Assembly (NCBI RefSeq): GCF_013449685.1
Contig: NZ_JACDSF010000033.1
Coordinates: forward strand, 183 to 64,182
Direction of reading: 5' to 3'
Length of the DNA stretch: 64,000 bases
DNA from: Pectobacterium brasiliense
GTDB taxonomy: Bacteria; Pseudomonadota; Gammaproteobacteria; Enterobacterales; Enterobacteriaceae
Shown one piece after another: positions 20,883 to 28,801 of this stretch. The position numbers and the translations under genes are program-made. The notes below the pieces were generated by a model. The model saw nothing but the letters and a program-made list of their open reading frames with translations, ran no database searches and was not told the origin of the DNA. Each line of letters opens with the position of its first letter. Positions within the stretch are counted from its first letter, which is position 1.

Positions 20883-21770
20883 CTACTTGTCATCCTCCGA
20901 TTCACCGCTATCGCCTTCTTGCTCCAGCCCATAGCGGTAAAGCGCGTTTTTCTTCACGCCGTGAATCTCTGCAGCCAGCGCCGCCGCTTTCTTCAACGGT
21001 AGCTCGGCACGCAATAGCGTCAGCGTGCGCAGCGCTTCCGCCGACAGCGCGCTGTCGTCAACCTGATGCCCTTCCACAATCAGCACCATTTCCCCTTTGC
21101 GCCGGTTTTCATCTTCTTTCACCCAGGCCAGTAGTTCGCCCACCGGCGCACCGTGAATCGACTCCCAGGTTTTGGTGATTTCACGTGCCAGCACCACGTA
21201 GCGCTCAGCTCCCAGCACCTCGCTGATATCCTGCAGGCTGTCCAAGAGACGATGTGTGGATTCGTAGAAAATCAGCGTGCGGGTCTCTTCCCCTAGCTCA
21301 CGCAGCTTATCCTTGCGACCTTTGGTTTTGGCGGGCAGAAAACCTTCATAGCAAAAACGGTCAGACGCCAGACCGGACGCGGAGAGCGCCGTTATCGCCG
21401 CACAAGCGCCCGGCAGCGGCACCACGCGAACGCCTGCTTCACGGCAGCGTCGAACCAAATGGTAACCGGGATCGTTAATCAGCGGCGTGCCCGCATCTGA
21501 AACCAGTGCAATGCTTTGTCCTGACTGCAATTTAGCCAGCAACACATCCGCTTTTTGTTGTTCGTTGTGATCGTGTAATGCGAACAGTCGCGCATTAATC
21601 GCAAAATGTTGTAACAGCAGACCGGTATGGCGGGTATCCTCTGCGGCGATCAGATCAACGCTCGCCAATACCGCTAGCGCACGCTGCGTGATGTCGCCCA
21701 GATTGCCGATTGGCGTGGGGACAATGTAGAGGGTAGATGCAGAAATGTCTGCTTGTTGGTCTTGATTCAT
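20883..21770 (-). CDS. rsmI: 16S rRNA (cytidine-1402-2'-O)-methyltransferase
   Basis: SAM-dependent tetrapyrrole-methylase-fold enzyme that 2'-O-methylates C1402 in the 16S rRNA decoding centre, acting with RsmH. 295 residues. Characteristic motifs are [15 protein letters not shown] (about 14-28), [12 protein letters not shown] (about 43-54), [15 protein letters not shown] (about 85-99) and [17 protein letters not shown] (about 118-134), all part of the cofactor pocket. The C-terminal HTH-like domain ([26 protein letters not shown]) is present. It transcribes away from lpoA. Confidence 0.95.
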   Translation of the reverse strand: MNQDQQADISASTLYIVPTPIGNLGDITQRALAVLASVDLIAAEDTRHTGLLLQHFAINARLFALHDHNEQQKADVLLAKLQSGQSIALVSDAGTPLINDPGYHLVRRCREAGVRVVPLPGACAAITALSASGLASDRFCYEGFLPAKTKGRKDKLRELGEETRTLIFYESTHRLLDSLQDISEVLGAERYVVLAREITKTWESIHGAPVGELLAWVKEDENRRKGEMVLIVEGHQVDDSALSAEALRTLTLLRAELPLKKAAALAAEIHGVKKNALYRYGLEQEGDSGESEDDK

Positions 21771-21833
21771 TGTTTCATCCGGGTTGCCGATTTAATATTG
21801 AGCATCTTTTTAAAAAAAATCACTGGATACAGT

Positions 21834-23813
21834 ATGCTTCCCTTTCATTTCGTCCGTACCCAGGCAGGGCGTGTTATCCCTGTTTTGTTAGCGGCACTGT
21901 TTCTCGCAGGCTGTCCAAGTCATGCACCGCAGAGCCCGCCACCCGAGGTTCAGGGCAAAGCCGACGCATCATCCGATTATTATCTGCAACAGATGCAGCA
22001 AAGTAGCGATAATAACAAGGCTGGCTGGCAATTACTTGCTATTCGTTCCCTGTTACAGGAAGGGAAAGCCCCTCAAGCAAGCCAGCAGTTCAATGCACTG
22101 CCAGAAAAATTAAGCGCAGCGCAAAAGCAAGAACAGCAGTTACTCAGTGCGGAACTGTCCGTTGCCCAAAACAATATGGATGCGGCTAAAGCCGCGCTGA
22201 GCCAGCTTGATGTGGGCGCACTTTCCAATGAGCAAAAGCAGCGTTACTACCAGACGCAGATCAAAACCGCACAAGGTCGTCCGTCCATTGAGCTGCTGCG
22301 AGCCTATATCGCTCAAGAGCCACTGCTGAAAGGCGACGAGCACCAGATGAACCTCGATCAGACCTGGCTGGCGTTGACGCAAATGTCGCCACAGGAGTCG
22401 AACTCGCTGCTGATTAATGCGAATGAAAATGTGCTGCAAGGCTGGGTCGATCTGCTTAATAACTATCAGGATAACCGGACTTCTCCCGATCAGTTAAAGA
22501 GCGCGATTCAGGATTGGCAAACCCGCTATCCGCACCATCCTGCTGCAAAAACGCTGCCTACGCAGTTGAATCAGGTCATTAACTACCAGCAGTCATCGGT
22601 GAACAGCATCGCATTGCTGTTGCCACTCAATGGCCAGGCGCAAGTTTTCGCCAATGCCATCCAGCAAGGCTTTAACGCGGCAAAGAACGGTCAGATAGCC
22701 GCCGCAGCCCTATCTGCCCCAGCCGCACCGTCAGCGGACGCCACGCAAGTCGAACAGGTCACCCCATCGTCAGAGGGTCAGAAGTCCCAATCGCCTACAC
22801 CGGAAGCACAGGCCACAAGCGCGGGGTTGTCCAGCTCACTCCCAGTCAAAGTGTATGATACGTCTTCACAACCGCTGGCGAATATTCTCACACAGGCACA
22901 GCAAGATGGCGCTTCGCTGGTCATCGGTCCGCTGCTGAAAAATGAAGTGGATCAGTTGGTGAACAGCCAGTCACCGCTGAATATTTTGGCGTTGAACCAG
23001 CCGGAACACGTCGAAAATAGCCCTAACATCTGCTACTTCGCCCTCTCTCCAGAAGATGAAGCCCGAGACGCAGCAAAATTTATCCACCAGCAGGGGAAGC
23101 AGCAGCCGCTGGTTCTAGCCCCCCGCGGTGCACTGGGCGACCGTATCATTAACGCATTCGCTCAGGCCTGGAACCAGCAAAGCGGCACCAGCGCTCTGCA
23201 ACAGCGCTTTGGCAACACGGCGGAGTTAAAACAGGCGATTAATAGTGGCGCAGGCTTAAGCCTGAGCGGTCAGCCTGTTAGTGTGTCGCAGCAGCAGGCA
23301 CAGTCAGGCACTACCATCGGTGGCCTGACCATCCCGTCACAGGTTCAACCGACGACCAGTTCGTCTGTCAGCGGTAATATTGATGCGGTCTATATCATCG
23401 CAACGCCAGACGAGTTGTCGCTGATTAAACCGATGATCGACATGCGCACCACCTCACGTGCACGTCCGGCGCTCTACGCCAGCTCACGTAGCTTCCAGGC
23501 CGGATTAGGTCCTGACTTCCGCCTCGAAATGGAAGGGTTGCAGTTCAGCGATATCCCGCTGTTAGCCGGTGCTAACCCAGCGCTGATGCAGCAGGTCAGC
23601 AGCCAGTTTAAAAACGATTACTCGTTAGTCCGCCTGTATGCCATGGGGATGGATGCCTGGACGCTCGCCAGCCACTTTGGTGAAATGCGCCAGATTCCGG
23701 GCCACCAGATTCCTGGGGCAACAGGAATGCTGAGTTCAGGGCCGGATTGCACCATCAATCGGCAGCTCACCTGGCAGCAATATAGTCAGGGCCAACTGGT
23801 ACCTGTGCTCTGA
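21834..23813 (+). CDS. lpoA: Outer-membrane lipoprotein LpoA, activator of PBP1A
   Basis: Outer-membrane lipoprotein that reaches through the peptidoglycan to stimulate PBP1A transpeptidase. 659 residues (E. coli 678). The start at 21834 gives a classical lipoprotein signal ending [10 protein letters not shown] (Cys 27); an ORF extension of 27 codons upstream would bury it. The N-terminal half is TPR-like alpha-helical; a low-complexity Ala/Pro/Ser/Gln linker (about 295-345) precedes a periplasmic-binding-protein-like C-terminal domain ([41 protein letters not shown]). It heads lpoA-yraN-diaA-dolP, and its stop overlaps the likely yraN start. Confidence 0.95.
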   Translation: MLPFHFVRTQAGRVIPVLLAALFLAGCPSHAPQSPPPEVQGKADASSDYYLQQMQQSSDNNKAGWQLLAIRSLLQEGKAPQASQQFNALPEKLSAAQKQEQQLLSAELSVAQNNMDAAKAALSQLDVGALSNEQKQRYYQTQIKTAQGRPSIELLRAYIAQEPLLKGDEHQMNLDQTWLALTQMSPQESNSLLINANENVLQGWVDLLNNYQDNRTSPDQLKSAIQDWQTRYPHHPAAKTLPTQLNQVINYQQSSVNSIALLLPLNGQAQVFANAIQQGFNAAKNGQIAAAALSAPAAPSADATQVEQVTPSSEGQKSQSPTPEAQATSAGLSSSLPVKVYDTSSQPLANILTQAQQDGASLVIGPLLKNEVDQLVNSQSPLNILALNQPEHVENSPNICYFALSPEDEARDAAKFIHQQGKQQPLVLAPRGALGDRIINAFAQAWNQQSGTSALQQRFGNTAELKQAINSGAGLSLSGQPVSVSQQQAQSGTTIGGLTIPSQVQPTTSSSVSGNIDAVYIIATPDELSLIKPMIDMRTTSRARPALYASSRSFQAGLGPDFRLEMEGLQFSDIPLLAGANPALMQQVSSQFKNDYSLVRLYAMGMDAWTLASHFGEMRQIPGHQIPGATGMLSSGPDCTINRQLTWQQYSQGQLVPVL

Positions 23814-24166
23814 ATCAGCGAGCGGCTGGTGCAGTTTACGAACAACAGGCTCGGCGTTATCTCGAACGCGCGGGCCTAACCTTCACTGCCGCAAATGTTA
23901 CGCTACGCGGCGGTGAACTGGATTTGATCATGCGCGATCGCCATATTTGGGTGTTTGTCGAAGTGCGCTATCGGCGCAACGCCCATTTTGGTGATGCCGC
24001 AGCCAGCGTCACCCGACGCAAACAGCAGCGGTTGTTGCATGCCGCCGCCGTGTGGTTGGCACAGCGAGGTGCCAGCTTTGACACAGTGGATTGCCGTTTT
24101 GACGTGCTGGCAATTACAGGCGAACAGTTCGACTGGCTCCCTAACGCCTTTGCCGCACAGGGATAA
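23810..24166 (+). CDS. yraN: UPF0102 nuclease-fold protein YraN
   Basis: Conserved protein with a restriction-endonuclease-like (PD-(D/E)XK) core; function unknown. The core is plain: [15 protein letters not shown] (about 10-24), [20 protein letters not shown] with the E..D..E-V-R catalytic pattern (about 35-54), and [14 protein letters not shown] near residue 95. The frame is open back to a stop at 23783, but the only plausible initiator ahead of the conserved helix is CTG at 23810, overlapping the lpoA TGA as CTGA; there is no ATG, GTG or TTG. A TTG at 23924 would delete the first 38 conserved residues. The CTG start is therefore an inference. With it the protein is 118 residues (E. coli 131). 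Confidence 0.8.
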   Translation: MNQRAAGAVYEQQARRYLERAGLTFTAANVTLRGGELDLIMRDRHIWVFVEVRYRRNAHFGDAAASVTRRKQQRLLHAAAVWLAQRGASFDTVDCRFDVLAITGEQFDWLPNAFAAQG

Positions 24167-24229
24167 CATTTTTATCACTCAGGGAGATCTTATCCTTGAT
24201 GGCCTTCAATTTACGTAGGTTAATTCAAC

Positions 24230-24820
24230 GTGCTGGATAGAATAAAAGTTTGTTTTACCGAGAGTATTCAAACGCAGATTGCAGCGGCAGAAGCCTTGCC
24301 AGACGCCATTTCCCGTGGTGCGATTGCGATGGTGCAGTCTCTGCTAAACGGCAACAAAATTCTGTGCTGCGGTAACGGAACATCTGCAGCCAATTCGCAA
24401 CATTTTGCCGCCAGCATGATTAACCGCTTTGAAGCAGAGCGCCCCAGCTTACCGGCTATCGCACTTAATGCGGATAATGTGGTCTTAACTGCGATAGCGA
24501 ATGACCGCTTGCATGAAGAGGTCTATGCCAAACAAGTCAGAGCGTTAGGTCAGGCTGGCGACGTACTGCTGGCCATTTCAACCCGTGGCAACAGCCGCGA
24601 TATTGTTAAAGCCGTAGAGTCTGCCGTTACCCGCGACATGACGATTGTCGCGCTGACCGGCTACGATGGCGGAGAACTGGCCGGGCTGCTCGGGCCGCAG
24701 GATGTGGAAATTCGCATCCCGTCACACCGCAGCGCCCGTATTCAGGAAATGCACATGCTGACAGTAAATTGCCTGTGCGATTTAATTGATAACACACTTT
24801 TTCCACACCAGAACGATTGA
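24230..24820 (+). CDS. diaA: DnaA initiator-associating protein DiaA
   Basis: Cytosolic SIS-domain protein that binds DnaA as a tetramer and promotes initiation complex assembly at oriC. 196 residues with a GTG start at 24230, the same length as E. coli and nearly identical ([20 protein letters not shown] at about 43-62 and [18 protein letters not shown] at about 107-124). It is also related to phosphoheptose isomerase GmhA but carries the DiaA-type DnaA-contacting N-terminus. Third gene of lpoA-yraN-diaA-dolP. Confidence 0.96.
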   Translation: MLDRIKVCFTESIQTQIAAAEALPDAISRGAIAMVQSLLNGNKILCCGNGTSAANSQHFAASMINRFEAERPSLPAIALNADNVVLTAIANDRLHEEVYAKQVRALGQAGDVLLAISTRGNSRDIVKAVESAVTRDMTIVALTGYDGGELAGLLGPQDVEIRIPSHRSARIQEMHMLTVNCLCDLIDNTLFPHQND

Positions 24821-24831
24821 AGGAGCACTAC

Positions 24832-25404
24832 ATGAGGATAAGTTCTGCATTTGCCGTGCTGTCTATCGCCCTGCTGCTACAAGGCTGTGTTGGGGTTGTT
24901 GCTGTTGGCAGTGCCGTGGCAACCAAAACGGCCACGGACCCGCGTACCGTAGGCACGCAGGTTGACGATGGCACACTGGAAGTTCGCGTGACGAATGCAA
25001 TCAGCAAAGACGAGCAACTGAAAAAAGAGGCTCGTATCGTTGCAACGGCTTATCAGGGGAAAGTATTGTTAACAGGGCAAGCACCGAGCACAGAAATGGC
25101 AAGCCGGGCTAAACAAATCGCCCTCGGCGTGGACGGGGCCGCCGAAGTCTACAACGAGATACGCCAAGGCACGCCGGTTTCAATGGGGACCGCTTCTATG
25201 GATACCTGGATCACTACCAAAGTGCGCTCACAGATTCTGGCAAGCGACACGGTTAAATCCTCTAACGTCAAAGTCACAACGGAAAACGGCGAAGTCTTCC
25301 TGTTAGGCTTGGTGACACAGCGTGAAGGCACCTCTGCCGCAGAGATCGCCAGTAAAGTTAGCGGTGTGAAGCACGTAACAACGGCCTTCACCTACCTGCA
25401 ATAA
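24832..25404 (+). CDS. dolP: Division- and outer-membrane-stress-associated lipoprotein DolP (YraP)
   Basis: Outer-membrane lipoprotein with two BON domains that binds anionic phospholipid at the division site and supports envelope integrity; a sigma-E regulon member in E. coli. 190 residues. Start at 24832 has AGGAG six bases upstream and yields a signal ending IALLLQGC (Cys 19); the in-frame TTG at 24817 is not credible. BON1 is at about 45-110 and BON2 at about 120-188 (WITTKVRSQILASDTVKSSN, GEVFLLGLVTQREG). A strong terminator follows. Confidence 0.95.
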   Translation: MRISSAFAVLSIALLLQGCVGVVAVGSAVATKTATDPRTVGTQVDDGTLEVRVTNAISKDEQLKKEARIVATAYQGKVLLTGQAPSTEMASRAKQIALGVDGAAEVYNEIRQGTPVSMGTASMDTWITTKVRSQILASDTVKSSNVKVTTENGEVFLLGLVTQREGTSAAEIASKVSGVKHVTTAFTYLQ

Positions 25405-25426
25405 CGCACTTTTTTCTTTAAAAAAT

Positions 25427-25461
25427 AAAAAACCGCTGATAACAACATCAGCGGTTTTTTT
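25427..25461. terminator. Bidirectional terminator after dolP
   Basis: A 14-base stem AAAAAACCGCTGAT (25427-25440) / ATCAGCGGTTTTTT (25447-25460) with loop AACAAC and flanking T-run. It can serve dolP and the convergent lyase gene. Confidence 0.93.
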
Positions 25462-25529
25462 ATCTCTGCACTTTTTATCCCGATTCAGGGACACGTATCT
25501 TTGCCCGATGAGGCCGCGGATCAAGAAAA

Positions 25530-26825
25530 TTATGGCGTAACCGGATTCAGCAGCCAGAGCTCACGGCGGGTTTCAACGCTGATGTAACTCGGTTCTTTAT
25601 CGCGCACACCAGCCTCACCGGTGAGCAATTCCGCAAAGCCCGCCTGCCTGATTTGCGTCTGATAACGCGGCGTTTTCAAACCACGATCCGCCTGCAATAA
25701 CAGCGGGATAAGACGGCTGCTTTGTCTGTCTATCGTTTTGCGCGGCCACGCCTTGCTTTCATCCAGATACGGCGCCATAAAATCCAGTGCCTTTATCACA
25801 CTGCTTCCCTTCAGCGTGTGGTACTGCCAGATATTCTCGCCGACGCGGGAAGCCAGCATCGCCATATCCGTTATCGCCTGAAGGTTGAAGTAGCTGTAAT
25901 GGAAAGAACGGGTACGCGCCAGCTCTTCCGGCTGAGCCCCATCCGGTTGCAGTTGGTGATCCAATTTTTCCCGCTGTAACTGCGCCATGGATTTCACCAC
26001 GTTGATTTTCCCCAGATACCAGGCGATCCCTGCAACCTGTACCGTATACCAGCTACCGTGGTTGTTCTGGGCCGTTGCCTCTTTTTTCCCCAGTTTGCTG
26101 GTTTGTAGCCAGTGCAGATAATCGCTCATCCATGTCTGCATGTGCTGTTCATCCTGCGCAGTCCAGCCCGGCGCGTGACGCAGCATAATCAGCGAATCGA
26201 CGATGCGGGTGGAAAAATAGCGCCCGTCCAGCACACCCGATCCCCTGCCCGGCGCAATACCCGGCACGCCCTGCGCGAAGTCGAGGTTAGGATTCATGCG
26301 CGTAGCGGGGTCGATAAACCAGGTACGGATCATCGACATGGCTTTGTCGGCATAAGCCTGTTTGCCAGAGAAATACCACGCCAGCGTCAACGCCTGCGTT
26401 TGGGCAGTAAATTTTGCCAGTCTTACCCCATCGGTCTCCTCATCCTTGCTGGCAGGGTTTACCTGCCCATCACGGCGAATCCAAGGTAAACCATCAGCTT
26501 TGTCGGGATCGGGCCACCAGTAGGCGCTGAGGCTCAAATAATCATGCTTTGAACCACTGGGTGGCGTAGATTTCTTTTCCGTCACAGTGGGATTATTTAT
26601 TTTCAGCGCGCGGTCGGCTTCCGAAATAAGCTGCTCGTAAGCCATTCGCGTCTGCGGCTTTTCTGTTTTCTGCTGTAGCTGCTGTTTTACTGCGGATAGC
26701 TGAGACTGCTGCAAGAAGGCATAAGGATTATCGGGGGATGACGCTTTAGGCTCCGCGTCCGCACGGGCAACGGAAGCCACACAACACAATGCAACCAGTA
26801 AACCTGACCAATAACGTAACCGCAT
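25530..26825 (-). CDS. Alginate-lyase-family (PF05426-like) periplasmic protein
   Basis: Predicted exported polysaccharide lyase with an (alpha/alpha)-barrel, of the alginate lyase (PL5-type AlgL) family. 431 residues starting at 26825, where AGGAG precedes the ATG; signal peptide RLRYWSGLLVALCCVASVARA. The family's catalytic NNHGSWY motif is present (about residues 240-246), as are KHDYLSLSAYWWPDP (about 92-106) and GVLDGRYFSTRIVDS (about 180-194). An N-terminal linker of about 70 residues is Gln/Lys-rich. No alginate biosynthesis genes are nearby, so the substrate could be alginate, an alginate-like exopolysaccharide or another uronic-acid polymer. It is a single gene between dolP and mtgA, bounded by the shared terminator. 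Family assignment is firm, substrate is not. Confidence 0.82.
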   Translation of the reverse strand: MRLRYWSGLLVALCCVASVARADAEPKASSPDNPYAFLQQSQLSAVKQQLQQKTEKPQTRMAYEQLISEADRALKINNPTVTEKKSTPPSGSKHDYLSLSAYWWPDPDKADGLPWIRRDGQVNPASKDEETDGVRLAKFTAQTQALTLAWYFSGKQAYADKAMSMIRTWFIDPATRMNPNLDFAQGVPGIAPGRGSGVLDGRYFSTRIVDSLIMLRHAPGWTAQDEQHMQTWMSDYLHWLQTSKLGKKEATAQNNHGSWYTVQVAGIAWYLGKINVVKSMAQLQREKLDHQLQPDGAQPEELARTRSFHYSYFNLQAITDMAMLASRVGENIWQYHTLKGSSVIKALDFMAPYLDESKAWPRKTIDRQSSRLIPLLLQADRGLKTPRYQTQIRQAGFAELLTGEAGVRDKEPSYISVETRRELWLLNPVTP

Positions 26826-26914
26826 ACTTTCTCCTGATGTCGAAAACACGAGCGTTAACGCGAAAATCTCTCGGTATAGTAAACGAACAAGGCGAATTAA
26901 TTCAGATTGTTATC

Positions 26915-27649
26915 TCATAACAGATCGTTATCTCGCAAAAATGCGTCGCCGCCCATCTGCCTCATCTGGTGCAAAATCCACTGCTGGCGTTGAATAACAT
27001 AGCCGGAGGGCGCATTCGCACGGAAGCGAATGGGGTTTGGTAGCACTGCCGCGAGCAAAGCGGATTCACTTGCCGTCAGCCTGCTGGCTGATTTGTTGAA
27101 ATAACGTCTGGCGGCCGCTTCCACGCCAAAAATCCCAGGGCCAAATTCGGCGATATTCAGATACACGGTCAGAATTCGCCGTTTCGTCCAGACCAGCTCA
27201 ACCCCAGTGGTAATACCCGCTTCAAGCCCTTTGCGCACCCAGCTACGTCCATCCCACAGGAACAAGTTCTTCACCATCTGCTGCGACAGCGTAGAGGCTC
27301 CACGAATCCGCTGCGTGTTGCGCTCGTTGTGCTTCAGTGCCTGACCAATCGCATCCAGATCGAAGCCCCAATGCTGAGGGAATTTTTGGTCTTCCGCCGC
27401 TATTACCGCCAGCGCCATTTCCGGTGCAATCGCCTCCATCGAAACCCAGTCAGAATGAGCAATGTAGGAGAATTCGCCTTTCAGCCATGCGCTGATCTGC
27501 CTGTCGGCCATCACCGCAGAGAACGGCACAGGCAGGAAGGAAAACAGCAGGATGCCAGCCAACCACGTACCGATGACAACCAACAGACTCCGAACAATCA
27601 GGCGCTTCAGCCACGTGAATAAGCCTCCACGCCCTCGGTTCCACCTCAT
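26915..27649 (-). CDS. mtgA: Monofunctional peptidoglycan glycosyltransferase
   Basis: Inner-membrane GT51 enzyme polymerising lipid II into glycan strands at the septum. 244 residues. One N-terminal transmembrane segment (about 16-42) is followed by the GT51 motifs [12 protein letters not shown] (about 91-102, with the catalytic Glu), [17 protein letters not shown] (about 117-133), [20 protein letters not shown] and [20 protein letters not shown] (about 160-180). Its ATG overlaps the elbB stop by four bases (ATGA type), coupling the two. Confidence 0.95.
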   Translation of the reverse strand: MRWNRGRGGLFTWLKRLIVRSLLVVIGTWLAGILLFSFLPVPFSAVMADRQISAWLKGEFSYIAHSDWVSMEAIAPEMALAVIAAEDQKFPQHWGFDLDAIGQALKHNERNTQRIRGASTLSQQMVKNLFLWDGRSWVRKGLEAGITTGVELVWTKRRILTVYLNIAEFGPGIFGVEAAARRYFNKSASRLTASESALLAAVLPNPIRFRANAPSGYVIQRQQWILHQMRQMGGDAFLRDNDLL

Positions 27650-28299
27650 TCGGTGAGATCCAATACGCGAGCAACGAGCTTATCAATGCCTTGTGCCGCT
27701 TCGCTGATGGAATTAGCCAGCATATAGGCCGGTGTGGTCACGATTTTATGTTCCGCATCGACCACGATATCATCGACCGGACAAACCACGTGGATACCGC
27801 CCATCTCGTCGACGGCTTCAGCGGTATCAATATCGTTACCAATGGTTACGCGAACAGGTACACCCAAAATCGTCGGTAGCAGTGCGGGTGAGATGCAAAT
27901 AAAACCAATTGGTTTATTTTGCTTATAAATTTCCTGTGTGAGCAATTGCAGCGTTTCATCAATCTGACACGCCGTTCCCTGCATCGCAAAGTCACTTAAA
28001 TTTTTCGCCGCACCAAAACCACCCGGCACAATCAGCGCATCTAAATCTTGCGCATTCGCCGTAGAAAGCGGCTGGATTTTTCCTCTGGCGATCCGTGCTG
28101 ATTCTACTAAAACGTTGCGATTCTCATCAGTTACGTCACCCGTAAGGTGATTAACCACCTGTAATTGTGGCTTATCTGGCGCAAAGCAAACCGCTTGTGC
28201 GCCCGCACGATCCAACGCAAGTAACGTCAACACAGCTTCATGAATCTCGGAACCGTCATAAACACCACAGCCACTAAGGACAATGCCGACTCGTTTCAT
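27646..28299 (-). CDS. elbB: Glyoxalase/DJ-1 superfamily protein ElbB
   Basis: DJ-1/PfpI-fold protein; E. coli ElbB has glyoxalase activity and was historically linked to isoprenoid synthesis. 217 residues from the ATG at 28299, equal to E. coli; a directly preceding ATG at 28302 is also possible. [17 protein letters not shown] (about 6-22), [16 protein letters not shown] (about 87-102) and [20 protein letters not shown] (about 188-207) are diagnostic. Where many DJ-1 proteins have a nucleophilic Cys in the elbow, the motif here is ICISPALLP. First gene of elbB-mtgA, with arcZ encoded divergently upstream. Confidence 0.94.
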   Translation of the reverse strand: MKRVGIVLSGCGVYDGSEIHEAVLTLLALDRAGAQAVCFAPDKPQLQVVNHLTGDVTDENRNVLVESARIARGKIQPLSTANAQDLDALIVPGGFGAAKNLSDFAMQGTACQIDETLQLLTQEIYKQNKPIGFICISPALLPTILGVPVRVTIGNDIDTAEAVDEMGGIHVVCPVDDIVVDAEHKIVTTPAYMLANSISEAAQGIDKLVARVLDLTE

Positions 28300-28801
28300 C
28301 ATCTTTTCCTTCATTTCATTACATCAACTAATTGATTTTTTAATTGACAAACACTAATCTACATCACACATTTTAATGATTCTTGTAACAAAGATTTCTA
28401 TATTTGCTATTTTGTTGCTTGATGAAGATGTACAGTAGCGAGGTTTTAGTCGCTGTTGTAAGTTGTAGTTGTTAGGAACATAGTTAAGACACGAATATCC
28501 GCACTTGCGAGTTTACAAACCCTGAGATCTAAATGCAGGTGCATGTTTTCCCTGGTGTTGGCGCATAATTCGCGCACCCCGGCTTCGGTCGGGGTCATTT
28601 TTTTCTACCGTATGAAAACGTGCAAAGCCCTCGCATCTCCATCCCCCCTAGAATCGTAAACACCACTCAATCTGCCGCCGCTGGCACTTTTTGCATGATA
28701 GCGCGTGAGACGAAAAACATTGTCTACCCGTTTTACTCGCCACGTCCCTGTGGCCGCCATAGACGATATCAACGCAACAATCCATATCAGGATAATCCGT
28801 A
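28300..28801. other. Intergenic region elbB-arcZ-arcB
   Basis: Contains the elbB promoter, the arcZ sRNA and the arcB 3' flank. From 28605 to 28801 I see no gene; ATCAGGAT occurs twice (near 28788 and 28801), just after the arcB stop on the minus strand. A minus-strand ORF overlapping the arcB end (28605-28832) has no recognisable similarity. Confidence 0.4.
28490..28604 (+). ncRNA. arcZ: Hfq-dependent small RNA ArcZ
   Basis: Trans-acting sRNA that base-pairs with rpoS, flhDC and other mRNAs and forms a loop with ArcA/ArcB. The 3' processed form is recognisable almost base for base: TTTCCCTGGTGTTGGCGCA (from 28547), ATTCGCGCACCCCGG, then a terminator CCCCGG-cttcgg-TCGGGG followed by TCATTTTTTT (ends about 28604). 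It sits between elbB and arcB, on the strand opposite arcB, exactly as in E. coli. The 5' end is estimated from a TTGTAA/CATAGT promoter-like pair (28456-28461 and 28479-28484), so it may be off by several bases. The unprocessed 5' half is poorly conserved, which is usual. Confidence 0.88.
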
